Of a DNA stretch of 64,000 bases, positions 43,791 to 55,265 are shown piece by piece. The stretch lies in contig NC_063049.1 of the NCBI RefSeq assembly GCF_018812025.1, positions 4,154,917 to 4,218,916 on the forward strand, written 5' to 3'. Below the pieces are notes generated by a model that worked only from the letters and a program-made list of their open reading frames with translations, made no database searches and was not told where the DNA came from. The first letter of the stretch is position 1. Every line of letters begins with the position of its first letter. Both the position numbers and the translations under genes were made by a program. The stretch comes from Megalobrama amblycephala (lineage: Eukaryota; Chordata; Actinopteri; Cypriniformes; Xenocyprididae).

Positions 43791-45354
43791 TTTCTTCTTG
43801 TTATATTTTTATAATTAATTGATTGAGGAATACTAAGAAAGTTGATGTCTATCTTGATGTCTATCTTAAATGAATAAGGAGGAGGGTAGTGAATGACGTC
43901 CCGGGTCGATAAAGACGCAAGGTATGCATTTAAGGGTTAAACGCTCATGCTCCCCGCCCCCAAGCTCACGACTCCCGTTAAACATTGCATAAACGAGGTT
44001 CACACAGCGAAGATTTACTCAGCCTAAGCAGATCGCTTGACAACATAGACAGTATAATGATGGACACTGAAGGACTCGCTCATGATCGAACAGTCAATTG
44101 GATAGAAAGAATTTGAAGTAAATGTTAAGATAAGGACTTTTTATTTTTAGAGAAGATATAGGTTTTATTTTTAAAATGTGTCATCAGTGATGTTCTGAGT
44201 CAGACAATTATTTGAATAGGTCCAATGCCACAGACTACTGTACAACCTCTGGTAATGGTAACCCCTTTCATGGTTTTCCCAATGTTATGAAAAATACCAT
44301 TGTATTTGAAGGATAGAATTTGGAGGAAACGGTAAGATATCCACGTTTCATTTTTTAAATGTTTTGCCAGTGACGCGAGTCAGACAATTATTTACACTGC
44401 AAAAAGTAAGGTCTATCTGTTTCCATTAAAAATCTATAAATGTCCTAAAATATGTTTACCATATTGCCAAAAAGTATAAATTTGATTAGTGTAATTATGT
44501 TAACATACTATTTGGCCAGTGGAAATGATGAACCCTTCTCTGAAAATTTTCTTTAAAATGTATTTTATACAATTTCATTGATATGTTATAAAACAGGGCA
44601 TGGGTACTGGATGATTTTAGCAATGTAATGTGGCAGCACATAGTCCATATCTCATATTTTCTTAATGTCTTTACCGTTAAACATGGTATCACGTGGATGG
44701 AAATATGCATTGAAATGATATGGAAGTGCTGTGACCAGTCCTGGTCAGTCCAGCACAGAACACATAGCAAGGTTTTTTTATTTTTTATTTATTTTTTAAG
44801 ATGTAGAATAGTAAGTGTAAGTATTAATGGGTCAAATGTTGCCGAAAAAAGTCTTCAGCAGTCTCTTGAAAATAGCTAAAGACTTAGCAGCTCGGGTTTA
44901 TTCAGGCACTTCAAGGTGGCGTTCACCTTGAACAACTCTAACAAAAGGGTTTAAAGAGAAGCAGATTGTGTGGAGAGTGACACTTTGGAACGCAGATGCT
45001 CTGGAATTTTGGAGATGATCGCTTAAGAGGGTCTATATCCCTGTGTAGCAATTTTAGCTCAAAATAAATATGATAATTAATCATAACTAGTTATAATTGA
45101 ATATTTGGATCAGTTAATAAAATGAACTTAATGTAATAACATTAATATTACAATCAATTAACCTGTTTGTCCAGTGAACACTAAGTGTTAATTGTTTATT
45201 AATTCTAAGAAATGTTCCTTTCCAGGTTATGGGAAACAACATTCTTATTGTAATTTTAACTTACTAGCAGCAATTTAATATGTCATACAATCCTTTTTGA
45301 AGAGCGTCTGGATATATTGTTGCTGTAGGAAGTCCTATGAATTCGGTCCGATGG
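43791..45354. other. Intron sequence of FiNZ gene B, no gene seen
   Basis: Up to about 44605 it matches unit A 15980-16712. After that it is sequence without a counterpart in unit A, AT-rich, with no exon or terminal repeats recognised. Confidence 0.55.
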
Positions 45355-45362
45355 TATTGAAG

Positions 45363-46684
45363 TAGGGGTGACCCTGAATAGTCGACGATTCGAAGCTTCG
45401 ATAGGAGGAACCTGATTCGACTACCAATCTCACAGTCAAATCTTCCCAGAGGTGTTATGAAACCAGATATGGGGGCGCTCAATATCTGATTTTACATAGA
45501 TGTACCGGTTCTCTCCCAATAGGTTAATATACAGCCTATTATGATAATGTTGTTAAGAAAAATGTGAAAAGAAAGAAGCTTTTAATAAATATTTTTAATG
45601 TGCGTGAGTAAATCCAACCACCCCTGTGACAGATTTAAGTTTCACTTCCATGATCCGTGACCGGCAGAGGAGCATCTTGGCAGCAGGGATTAAATCTTTA
45701 ACAATGTCTGGGATAAGAAAATCTGAAGTGTAGAATTGGATGCACTTTGAAATGGTTAAAGATGATCCAAAAAACGTATGATGCAAGATGTGCCAACAGC
45801 TCATGTCCTACCGCTCAACAACGACAAACACTGCGAGTGGCGCACTTCTGCCGGCCAATGTTAACAAGATGACTAATGTTAGCTGACTAGAGCCCTATTT
45901 GAAAAGACCCAAACGGACACAGGCAGATCGCGTGAAAGACTGGATTTTTTTTTATCAGGTGGGGAAAAGTGATTTCAAAACATTCCAGCCGGTTCTAATT
46001 TGATTTTTGGATGCTGTGAATGTTTAGCTAAAATACTGCCACTCCAGTTTAGCAATTATTGTCTCTGCAAAAGACTTAGTTGACAATTCTGGCTATACTT
46101 TTGTTATTTTAATAATTTCTTTAATTTTAATATATTTATTGATCACTCTGGGTTATTTAATTTAACTATTTGTGGTTTGTGTTTTGAATATATGTTCCCC
46201 TGTTAAAGTTTGCTCGCGCAGGCAATTTAGCCGATTTAATTTGATTTGTCGACATGTGAAATGCATATCTATCTGCAGTGTGGCCTTTCTGCAGTATATA
46301 TATATTTAAGGTTTATTAAACCAAAATGTTATTATTCATTGTCTTCTATATCTTTGAGTGGTGTTCTGTACAATGTGAATGTTTATCCACATTGCCTTTC
46401 ATTTGTTTAAAAAAGATAAAATCATTGTCAGTTTCGTCTATCACTTGACAGGCAGTTTGATCGCTTTATTAGAAAGTTGTTTCTCTGTTTTGTGTGTGAA
46501 AGAAAATAAAAGTTGTCTTAAGCTGCGGGTATAGGCTTCATTTTCCGTGTCCCGCTCCATCTCGTGCACAGTTCAGCACGTGAACCTCCCCCCCCCCAAC
46601 ATATATGAATCGACTATCTGTCGAATATAGGCAGTCTGATTCGAATCAGATTCGACTATGTAAATCCATAGTCGGGACACCCCA
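45363..46684 (+). mobile_element. hAT element with BED-finger remnant
   Basis: Ends TAGGGGTGACCCTGAATAGTC and inverse-type GACTATG...GTCGGGACACCCCA, with near-perfect 8-bp target duplication TATTGAAG/TACTGAAG (45355-45362 and 46685-46692). Codons at about 45750-45880 (MVKDDPKNV, CKMCQQLMSYRSTTT) resemble a BED zinc finger with in-frame stops, as in ZBED-type hAT transposases. Non-autonomous. Confidence 0.8.
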
Positions 46685-46692
46685 TACTGAAG

Positions 46693-47099
46693 TTGCAATA
46701 ACAAACTTGCATGGTTAGTTTGAATCTTGTAGTAAGAAAGAGTTCTTTCACTCTTCTGGAGGAGCACATGGCTGGGGTTGGTGGTTTAGGATTACAGGCC
46801 TGGCAGGCCCTTAGGCCTTGGCCTAAAGAGGTCACCCTACAGGGCATCAGTCCATCCAAAGAAGCAAGAGCGGGAGGAGGAGAACTTTGCGCTGGCTTTT
46901 AGCCTCTGGTATTGGATATTCCCCCTCTGGGTCAGTTGACCATTGATACATGAGCTCCTGACAGGAAAGTTTACAATCCTTCGTGTTTCTAGCAGGGGAT
47001 CTGCACATTAACTGGTTAAGTTGTTTTGGAGAAACTATTAAAGATTCTTGTAATACTGATATGTTGCACAGGTATCGACATACCCTATACAAAAACATT
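46693..47099. other. Intron sequence without recognised gene
   Basis: A short open frame at 46711-46902 (GVGGLGLQAWQALRPWPK) is not a family I recognise. It may be retroelement debris. Nothing else supported. Confidence 0.4.
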
Positions 47100-47634
47100 C
47101 AAATCTTCAAAATACAAACTCATAGACACCAAACGTGGTATAGTTCACACAGCTAATATAACCCTCAAAATGGCTCTTTACAAAGTGTTTGTCATGCAGC
47201 ATATCAGATCATGTAAGTATGGTGTTTATTTGGATGTTTACATTTGATTCTGAATGAGTTTCATAGTAGCATAGTATGTGTGGCTAATAGGGCTGAAGCT
47301 AACATTACACACTGTTGGAGAGATTTATAAAGAATGAAGTTGTGTTTATGGATTATACAGACTGCAAGTGTTTAATAATGAAAATAGCGACGGCTCTTGT
47401 CTCCGTGAATACAGTAAGAAACGATGGTAACTTTAACCATATTTAACAGTACATTAGCAACATGCTAACGAAACATTTAGAAAGACAATTTACAAATATC
47501 ACTAAAAAAAATCATGATATCATGGATCATGTCATTTATTATTGCTCCATCTGCCAATTTTCGCTATTGTCCTTGCTTGCTTCACAATACCTGCATAAAG
47601 TCTATTGATTCAGCTGTGCTGCTCCAGACGTTAA

Positions 47635-48826
47635 GGCCCAATCCCAATTCTACCCCTTCCCCTTTCCCCTTCCCCTTTGTTTCGCGCATTCACGTGAAGG
47701 GGTAGAGGTGTCCCAATTCTCATTTGGTTGGAGGGGAAGGGGTAGGGGGAAGGGCCAGGTAGCCCTTCAACCGAAGATTTTTCGGGACCACACTTTAGAC
47801 GAAGGGGTATGATAAATTTCCAACATGGCCGACCGAGCGAGCAGAGAGACCCATAAATGTAAGTTTTTTTTTTTTTTACGGTAAACAGTATTTTAGTAAT
47901 AAATAATCACTTGTTTTATGTTGCCTTTTATCTTGTGTTCATGTATACGGTTATGTTCTAAAAAAGATTAGTTAAAATCGCTATGAAAAAAGTTTGCTAA
48001 TGTTTTTTACTTTATGATAGTTCCACAACATATTTTTTATATTTTATTGAAACCCGCGTTGATTTGACAACATAAATTCAAATCCGGTGGCAGCTAACTT
48101 GGTTTTTTTTTTTTTTTGCCGCATGCCTGATTAATGTATTGTTTTGTTGTGGTTGCATCCATAAATACGCGTACGTTACGTGATATAAACAAAAAGTGCA
48201 GTTTGCGTGCTTATTCATCAGTATTGTATGTTCTGTATCAACCAGGGACTCCTGAGGAAACATGCAGGCTCATACGTTTTCGTGCAGAAAACGAGCAGCG
48301 TTTCTTGAAATCGAAATACACAGCAAAACAACTTTGGGAGTGAGTCATCTGTTAAACGTTTATGTTGCTTGTGCAGAGATCACTACAGCTATCGATGGCA
48401 TCTTAAGGGGCTCGCAGTCGCACACCGGACGCGAAGCTCAGCGCCGCGACATGTCTTAAAATTCGAATGCATTGTTTTCTATTGTTTTCTGGGCGCCGCG
48501 GACAGGCGGCGAATGTCGCCGCCGGTGTGCGTACACTCATAGAAAACAATGCATTCGAATTTTAAAGACGTGTCATGGCGCTGCGCGGCGCTGAGCTTCG
48601 CGTCCGGTGTGCGAGCCCCTTTAGAAGTGTGTGATAAACATCGGCGCATCTATGACGTAGGAGCTAGCGACGACTTATGATGACGTGAAACGGTCTAGTA
48701 GTGGTGTTCCATTTCTTAGGGGAATATTTTCAGCCCTACCCCTTGACACTCTGTTTCAAGGGGGAAGGGGTAGGCGTAGGGGGAGGGGGAAGGGGAAGGG
48801 GTATAAAATAGAATTGGGATTGGGCC
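47635..48826. mobile_element. Harbinger-type element with GGCCCAATCCCAATTCTA ends
   Basis: Inverted ends GGCCCAATCCCAATTCTA and TAGAATTGGGATTGGGCC flank a CCTTCCCC-rich subterminal region at both sides. Target duplication TAA (47632-47634 and 48827-48829). 1192 bp including the nested MITE. No intact transposase frame. An MADRASRETHK-like short start near 47826 is of unknown meaning. Confidence 0.82.
48406..48620. mobile_element. 215-bp GC-rich palindromic MITE
   Basis: Ends AGGGGCTCGC and GCGAGCCCCT, with inverted similarity running about 75 bp inward (CACACCGGACGCGAAGCTCA), flanked by TTA (48403-48405 and 48621-48623). Harbinger-type by target site. Nested inside 47635-48826. Confidence 0.85.
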
Positions 48827-49129
48827 TAATACTGGCTTGTCTAATGCCTTGAACATGGGCTGGCATATGCAAAAGTTGGGAGTACATATTAATGATCCCG
48901 ACTGTTGCGTCACAGTCAGTGTTATGTTGAGATTCACCTGTTCTTCAGTGGTCTTTTGCACAAATCAAATTCACATAAGAAGAAAGAAACAATGGTGTTT
49001 GAGACTCACTGTATGTCATTTCCTTGTACAGAACTATAATTATTTAACTATGCCAAGGTAAATTCAATTTTCAATTCTAGGGCACCTTTAGCACTCACCA
49101 CATCAACATCAGTTTCCAACCAGTTTAAC

Positions 49130-49520
49130 ATTAATTAAAAAACAATTTCCAGTCTGAATAGAGCCCCTACACGACGATCGACCTATGGCCTCTTTAGCTA
49201 AATACTGCCCTTTTGTCAGCTTTGGCATTGGACAAGCAAGTTGGGTCTTTCAATTGATGCATCTTTCCTAGAGTTTGGGCCTAATGACAGTAAAGTCCTC
49301 TTTAGACAATGAAGGGTTTTTTTGTGCCTAAGATGCTTTCCACAACCTTCAGAGCACAAGTCATAAGGCCCCTTAGGGCATCTAGCCAGTTCTGGCAGTC
49401 AGAGCAGCTATTTGTGTGCTCTGGAGTCCATTCAAAGGGTCTGCTAGTTACAAAGCAGGGATTCTCTCATTTGAATAGTGGACGCAATAGAGCTGGCTTG
49501 GGCTTGCAGTGCCCTGCAGG
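49130..49520 (+). pseudogene. DIRS tyrosine-recombinase remnant
   Basis: The frame at 49309-49520 encodes FVPKMLSTTFRAQ, then QLFVCSGVHSKGLLVTKQGF. This matches the C-terminal part of the DIRS1-type tyrosine recombinase (LFVC...KG..SKQ.LSHW). The Arg/Tyr catalytic residues are not all present. With the RT fragment at 43430 it marks the two ends of one old DIRS element. Unit A retains only a few dozen bases of this end near 18320. Confidence 0.65.
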
Positions 49521-50190
49521 GATAACAGGAACGAGTATTGGTTAACTTGCTGTGCAACTATGCTTGCACACGTGTCAGTGCTGGAATGGAAATGCAATGG
49601 AAATGCAATGGAAATCAGCGTGGCTTGAATAGGCAGTCGGCCATGTCTGTTTTGTCAGGCTGAAATGGCATTTGTCTGTGCAGGTGGACAGACATTAACC
49701 AATGAGGCTTCAGTATTAAGATAAAAACTGATTTTTCCCCATAAGCATCAGTAGCTGACATAATGCTTGTTCCTGTTATAGTCAGTGAACCAACATTTCA
49801 TTACGAACCGGAACATTTTAATTGTTTTAAATCGAATTTATGTAATTTTGCCTACAAGGTTTTTGCCTAAAATATTTTTAATAGAAACAGATAGATCTAC
49901 TTTTTTTTTGTCTCAGCACATCACTAACAAAACAACTTAAAAAATAAGAACCAAATGTTATCTAAAAAATACAGTCCATATCTTAACCATTTCCTTCAAA
50001 ATCTATCTTTAAATTACATCGTTTTCCTTTTCATAATATTAGAAAGACCACAAAAGGGGTCTTACTTTTGATCTGATTGACTAAAAATGCATCTTAATAC
50101 AAGGTGTAAATAGGTACTTGGTTGGTTTAGATGTGTTGCTTTGTGCCAGTAAACTAGGGTTAACTTGTATTTGTTTCTGTTTTGCTTTAG

Positions 50191-51206
50191 ACCTAATGCA
50201 GCTGAAAGAGGAGAGTCAAGAACTGAAGGAATTTGAAGTGAAAAATCATTATAAGAAAGATCATGATTTCAGAACTGGAGAAAAATCTTTTAATTGCTCT
50301 ATGAGAAAAAAGGTTTCCTCACGAAAGAGACGTCTGAATACAAAAACTATTAGAGACTTTACCTGCCAACAGTGTGGAAATACTTTCAGACAACAACAAA
50401 TGCTTAAAGTCCACATGAGAATTCACACTGGAGAGAAACCTTACAGCTGCCAACAGTGTGGAAATGCTTTCAGACAACAACAAATGCTTAAAGTCCACAT
50501 GAGAGTTCACACTGGAGAGAAGCCTTACACCTGCCAACAGTGTGGAACCAGTTTCACTCATAAATCAAGCCTTAATGTCCACATGAGAATTCATACAGGA
50601 GAAAACCCATTCACCTGCCAACATTGTGGACAGAGTTTCAGTCGAAAACGAAACCTTAATGTCCACATGAGAGTTCACACTGGAGAAAACCCTTTCACCT
50701 GCCAACAGTGTGGAAAGAGTTTCACTCAAAAACAAAACCTTGAAGTCCACATGAGAATTCACACTGGGGAGAAGCCTTACACCTGCCAACAGTGTGGAAA
50801 TACTTTCAGACAAAAACGAAGCCTTGAAGTCCACATGAGAGTTCACACTGGAGAAAACCCATTCACCTGCCAACAGTGTGGATACAGTTTCACTCAAAAA
50901 GTAAGCCTTATTGTCCACATGAGAGCTCACACTGGAGAAAACCCATTCACCTGCCAACAATGTGGAAAGAATTTCAGTCGAAAACAAAACTTAAATGTCC
51001 ACATGAGAGTTCACACTGGAGAGAAGCCTTACACCTGCCAACAGTGTGGAAAGAATTTCACTCATAACTCACACTTGAACACCCACATGAGAGTTCACAC
51101 TGGAGAGAAGCCTTACACCTGCAATCTGTGTGGGAAGAGCTTCTCACGAAAAGGAAATCTACAGGTTCACATGATAATTCACACAAAAGAGAAGACATTC
51201 ACGTGA
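50191..51206 (+). CDS. FiNZ zinc-finger gene B, exon 2 (10 C2H2 fingers)
   Basis: After the acceptor TGCTTTAG the exon joins exon 1 to give a 366-residue protein. The N-terminal linker ([20 protein letters not shown]) and basic patch match gene A. Ten C2H2 fingers follow from about 50359; the last ends HTKEKTFT before TGA. Contact residues (-1,2,3,6) differ from gene A: QQMV twice, HSSV, RRNV, QQNV, QRSV, QVSV, RQNV, HSHT, RGNV. No seven-finger duplication is present. The stop results from a small deletion in the next finger's TTCACCTGTGATCAG-type start, and further fingers lie broken downstream. Likely a functional nuclear DNA-binding protein with a target different from that of gene A. Confidence 0.87.
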
Positions 51207-51500
51207 TCAGTGTGGAAAGAGTTTTTCACACAAAGGACAGATTAAAGTCCACATGAGGGCTCACACTGAGAAAACTGTTCACTTGATCAGTGTGGAAAGA
51301 GCTTCACAGACAGTAAATGCCTTAGGAAACATGAAATAACTCACACCAGAGAGAAGCTTCACATGTGCCTTCACTGTGGAATGACATGCTTAAGCAATGC
51401 AAGACTTGATTCACATAAGAAGTCACACTGGAGAGAAGCCTTTCACATGTCTTCAGTGTGATGTGAGTTTCACATATGAAAAAGACTTCAAACAGTGGAG
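51207..51500 (+). pseudogene. Decayed 3' zinc fingers of FiNZ gene B
   Basis: Out-of-frame finger remnants follow (KSFTDSKCLRKHEITHT, HMCLHCGMTCLSNARLDSHK, CDVSFTYEKDFK). The same remnants occur in unit A at 22165-22400. Two TTCAC-TGATCAG lesions are visible (51197 and about 51278), the second shared with unit A. Confidence 0.75.
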
Positions 51501-52411
51501 AGTGGAGCCTGGCCCATCACGGTTCTTGTTGTGGCAAATTCGATGTCTCTATGTCCTTCAGTTCTGGTCTTGAAATAAAACTCGCAGAGTCGAAGTTCCA
51601 GGTCTCAGAAGTATTTAACTTTATTGTCACCAACAAAGTGAGATGCCAGCTCCACATCTGAATCAGTCTTAGCTGGGTCACATTTTTATACATTTTTCCT
51701 ATTTGTTACAGTGTGAGATCCACCCCTACAGTTATTTTTCATGATCTCATTTACAGGGGCTCTCCTCCCACACCTCTTTCCCATGTACTCCCCGACCTTT
51801 CTACCATAGTCATTTCACTAATATAATTGCAGGTGTTGCTTTTGTAAGAGACAATTTTCTTAGTAAGAGTGACCAAGAAAGTGTCTTGTATTATGTGCTT
51901 CTAAAATTTATTGTCTTAAACTGTAGATCTTAAAAGTTACTGTGCTCTAATCAGTGTTTTCACGATAGTGGATATTCATATACACTACAGGAGCCTAGTA
52001 CGGCTCGAGCAGATGAACACTGGACGATTCAGTAACTCTTTAGAACTCCCTATAAATTAATTATTTAATTTGAGCTAATTTTGCTTCCTTTTTTTCCTTA
52101 CATGTACATCTTTTGACTTAATTTCTCATGGGCCTTCTGCCAATTTGATGGTCAACCCTTTTCCCATGGGCCAAATGAAACATTGTATCAAACCAGTCAA
52201 TACACCCCAGAGGCAAGAAGCCTTCATATGACGCACTTATCAATGGTCTTGTTAATTTCACAGCCACCTGTTGCCTGGTGGAAAATTACCAACAAAATAT
52301 GCTCAGTGGCCAAGTTAACTTCTCAGACACATCTGACCCTTACAGTTACATAGGTCAAGAGGCCTCAAAACACTTCTAGCTTTTATAGTAAGCAAACTAA
52401 GGCAGTGGGCA
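51501..52411. other. Unit B right end and intergenic sequence
   Basis: To about 51755 it matches unit A (22400-22537, then 27567-27640). Beyond, no homology inside the window and no gene recognised. Confidence 0.55.
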
Positions 52412-52842
52412 GTGGCGTCCAGTCCTGTGGTGACTATGGAGGTTGCCCATGAACTGCCTGCCTGCCCTGTCACGACCAGAGAGGTCTTCAATGAACTCCC
52501 TGTCTGTCCTGTATTGACCATGGAGACTTTCTCTGAACCCTGGGAGTTCCCCGTTCACCTTTTCCACCATGTTAGGCTTCTGCTTCACCATGGTGGTTTC
52601 CAGTTCCACCTGATCTGCTGAGATGGTCTTCTGCCGTGGGGATCTTCAGGCCCATCTGCTCTGCTGTGGTGGTCATCTGCTCCATTTTGGTGGACTCTAG
52701 CTCCACTAAGATGGTCTTCTGTCATATCAGGTCTCCCCTTGAAGTTTTCTATGAAAATATTCTTGAGGTTTTCCTGCTACCTCAGCATGCTTGGTGTCAA
52801 GGTGTTGACACATTTTTGCTTTCATTAGCCAGAATCTCCTGA
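52412..52842 (+). pseudogene. Retroelement-derived repeat cassette (gag-like)
   Basis: Codons MASSPVVTMEVAHELPACPV, TTREVFNELPVCPV and LTMETFSEPWEFPV are repeats of a 'TMEx..ELPxCPV' unit that I recall downstream of gag-like cassettes in cyprinid genomes. It continues in shifted frames to about 52840. No function assigned; assignment is by memory of the repeat pattern. Confidence 0.4.
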
Positions 52843-53114
52843 CAAACTAAACAAAGTTAGTGGTTCATCAGCTGGTCCTGTCCACGTAAATCTTAAACTC
52901 AAAAACCGATCATAATATTGTCGTCTTTTGGGTTTAAGCCATGAAACGAAAGGGTTTAAATCTGGTGGTCTCAGAAACCACTCTATTTTATTATTAAATA
53001 TGTGTATTGGAGGGCTTGCCAAACAGCAGCAAATTCACTGAGTTGTGGCCTTGTGGTTGAAAAATATTTGTCTGTTATTTTTGTCTATTATTTGTAGTAC
53101 TTTGTAACAAATTA

Positions 53115-53860
53115 ACACTCTGGACTCCGAGGTATCGCCGGCGATACCACCTCTGTTTTTTTCTTACCAGTGTGAAAGAGACTAAAAATTCTGTCAATTT
53201 TGCACAACAATTAAGAGTTATACACCATTTTAATCTGTGAAATATCTTCTTTTATTTGTGTGCACTGAGAGTAAAAACTAAATGTGCTTTTTGCAAAATA
53301 AAGAAAGCTAACATGATGCGTGATCTCTCGTCTCCCTCTGAACGAAGTCAAATCTGATAGTTCTCAGAAAATGAACTGTAACTTAGTGAATACTAATGAC
53401 AATAGAATTACACTTATGTCTAAAGAAATTTTGAAATGTTAGATTTTAAATCGTGTAAGTCAAATTGAAAACAAAAATTCTCTGTTTATGTAATCTGAAT
53501 GAAAAGAGCCATGTCAGATGCCTGTGTTTCAGCTCATTATCCGCTACTGCGGCCACACCCACGGAGGGAGCGCTATTCAGACGCAAATTCAGTCAATACA
53601 TGCATTCATCGTCTCAATCGTGTATTTATTGTCTTCAAAAGTGTTTATCTGCATGTTATAGCCATGATTATAGCAATCTCTGAAAGCCTCTTGTTAGTTC
53701 CTGGAATGTCACATGGCCTGTTCTTCTCTAGATTAATTTGTGGACTAAAGGTGTACAGAGCGCCCTCCGTCTGCAAGTATGAATTGAAAACACAGTTTCC
53801 AGCACTCACAGTGATGACAATAAATATTGAATAAATATTTACTCCTCAGTATAGAAAATT
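53115..53860. mobile_element. Putative TTAA-associated repeat
   Basis: TTAACACTCTGGACTCCGAG at 53111 resembles the left end of a common fish repeat, and 53700-53860 resembles its internal/right part (GTACAGAGCGCCCTCCGTC). Matching inverted ends were not confirmed. Confidence 0.4.
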
Positions 53861-53987
53861 GACAAACATGAGAATTCATCAAAATTTCTCCAACTGTGCA
53901 TGCTTTTAAGCATATTAAGAAATTACGGTTTACAGAGGTCAAAATGTGAAGCTTGAGTCTTAGATCTTTTTAATGATGTATAGTTTG

Positions 53988-54172
53988 TAGGGCTGGGCGA
54001 TATATCGCATGCGATTCTCACGCGCATTTCGTCAGTAAAGCCGGTTCCCTGATTACCGCTAAATCGCCATCACCTGCTTTCAAATGGAGCGCCTTTTAAT
54101 AGACAAAGCCGTAGTTCACGGACAAGCCACGCAAAATCGCGTTCAGTATCGAAGATGAATCGCCCAGCCCTA
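53988..54172. mobile_element. Short hAT MITE
   Basis: Ends TAGGGCTGGGCGAT and ATCGCCCAGCCCTA-type inverse, with exact 8-bp target duplication ATAGTTTG (53980-53987 and 54173-54180). 185 bp, non-coding. Confidence 0.92.
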
Positions 54173-54189
54173 ATAGTTTGTCGCATAAC

Positions 54190-54505
54190 TTGATATTGCC
54201 GAGTTCAACATGTTCCTGGGTCAACATTTTTGTTGATCCTGGAACAACATTCAAATCAACCAATCAGATTTGAGGGACAAGTTTACAGATTATGTCAAGT
54301 TTAGGCTTAAAATCATGAATTGGTGCTTCTACATCAGTGTTATTCATCTATCATTTCCCTCTGATTTTTGGGATAACTTATGGGTAGGGTTAGGTTTAGG
54401 GGTAGGAATAGGGTTAAGACTAAATTTTCAGACTAGAATGTTGTTCCAGGATCAACAAAATATGTTGACCCAGGAACGCATCGAACTCGGCAATATCAGG
54501 ATGTG
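54190..54505. mobile_element. Foldback MITE with about 60-bp inverted arms
   Basis: GATATTGCCGAGTTC...GTTCCTGGGTCAACAT... at 54193-54255 is repeated in inverse at 54435-54500. The centre is GGGTTAGG-rich. It resembles the zebrafish Angel-type MITEs, but I cannot confirm the family. Confidence 0.75.
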
Positions 54506-55265
54506 CATAGTTTTTCAAATGCACATTAACATTTAGGCTATATAATATAACAAATATAGTAGCCTATATGAAATGCCATAGACGTAGGAATGTTCAGATG
54601 CTTTGTTTGAAATACATTATATTTTAAAGTATATTAAAAAAGAAAACCATTATTTGGTTAGAGACTTGATACTTCTTTAAAAGCATTAGTAATGCATCCA
54701 ATCTTTTGACTGGTACTGTAATTTAACGTAGGCCTATAAAAAATGTTCTTCACATGATGCACAATAATACGTGCATGCATGAGACCACAAAAATCATGTT
54801 TTTTTTTTTGTCAAGAGTGGACATTAATCCTGTTATCAGCATGATCACAGTTGTTTTTTCCACATGGCCTACCTGACTGAAAGGGCTCATTATGTGGGTC
54901 ATTATGAAGATTCACACCTCCACGCATACTGTGTTTCTTGACAAAATGTGTCTTACAAAATCTAAATCAATATATTGTTTTATATGAATGAGTAGGCAGG
55001 ATAATTTTTACATAATTTAAGCAAAGACTCAAGTCTACAAGAATTCTTGTGAACACATATATAACATTAGTTTTGTGGCCTTATTTCAGTGACTTTTTTT
55101 TTTTTTCAATAACCACGCATAAACGTTATTCCTCCAGAAATACAAACATGTACATACATGTTCCTCACATATTATTGTAGCCTAGTTCGTCCTGAATACA
55201 GTGTAATGACACTTTTTCCATTAATATGTTTATGAACAAATGAAAAAAAAAAAAAAAAAAAAAAA
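54506..55265. other. AT-rich intergenic sequence with an A run
   Basis: No gene or terminal repeats were recognised. T runs at about 54800 and 55097, and an A run at 55243-55265 directly before the Harbinger-type left end. Confidence 0.55.

Larger units (their letters stand above)
47100..49090 (-). mobile_element. Longer copy of the AGGTGCCC repeat, reversed, with nested element
   Basis: The right end TTGAATTTACC-inverse at about 49055-49085 and the left part at 47150-47480 match, in reverse, the repeat at 13613-14035. The central part absent from those copies is present here (47490-47630 and 48830-48990). It is split by the element at 47635-48826. Non-coding. It sits in the intron of gene B only. 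Confidence 0.65.

Noticed and set aside
48078..48961. Several short frames in the CCTTCCCC-rich element
   Set aside because: They run across terminal inverted repeats and a nested MITE. No domain or splice structure.
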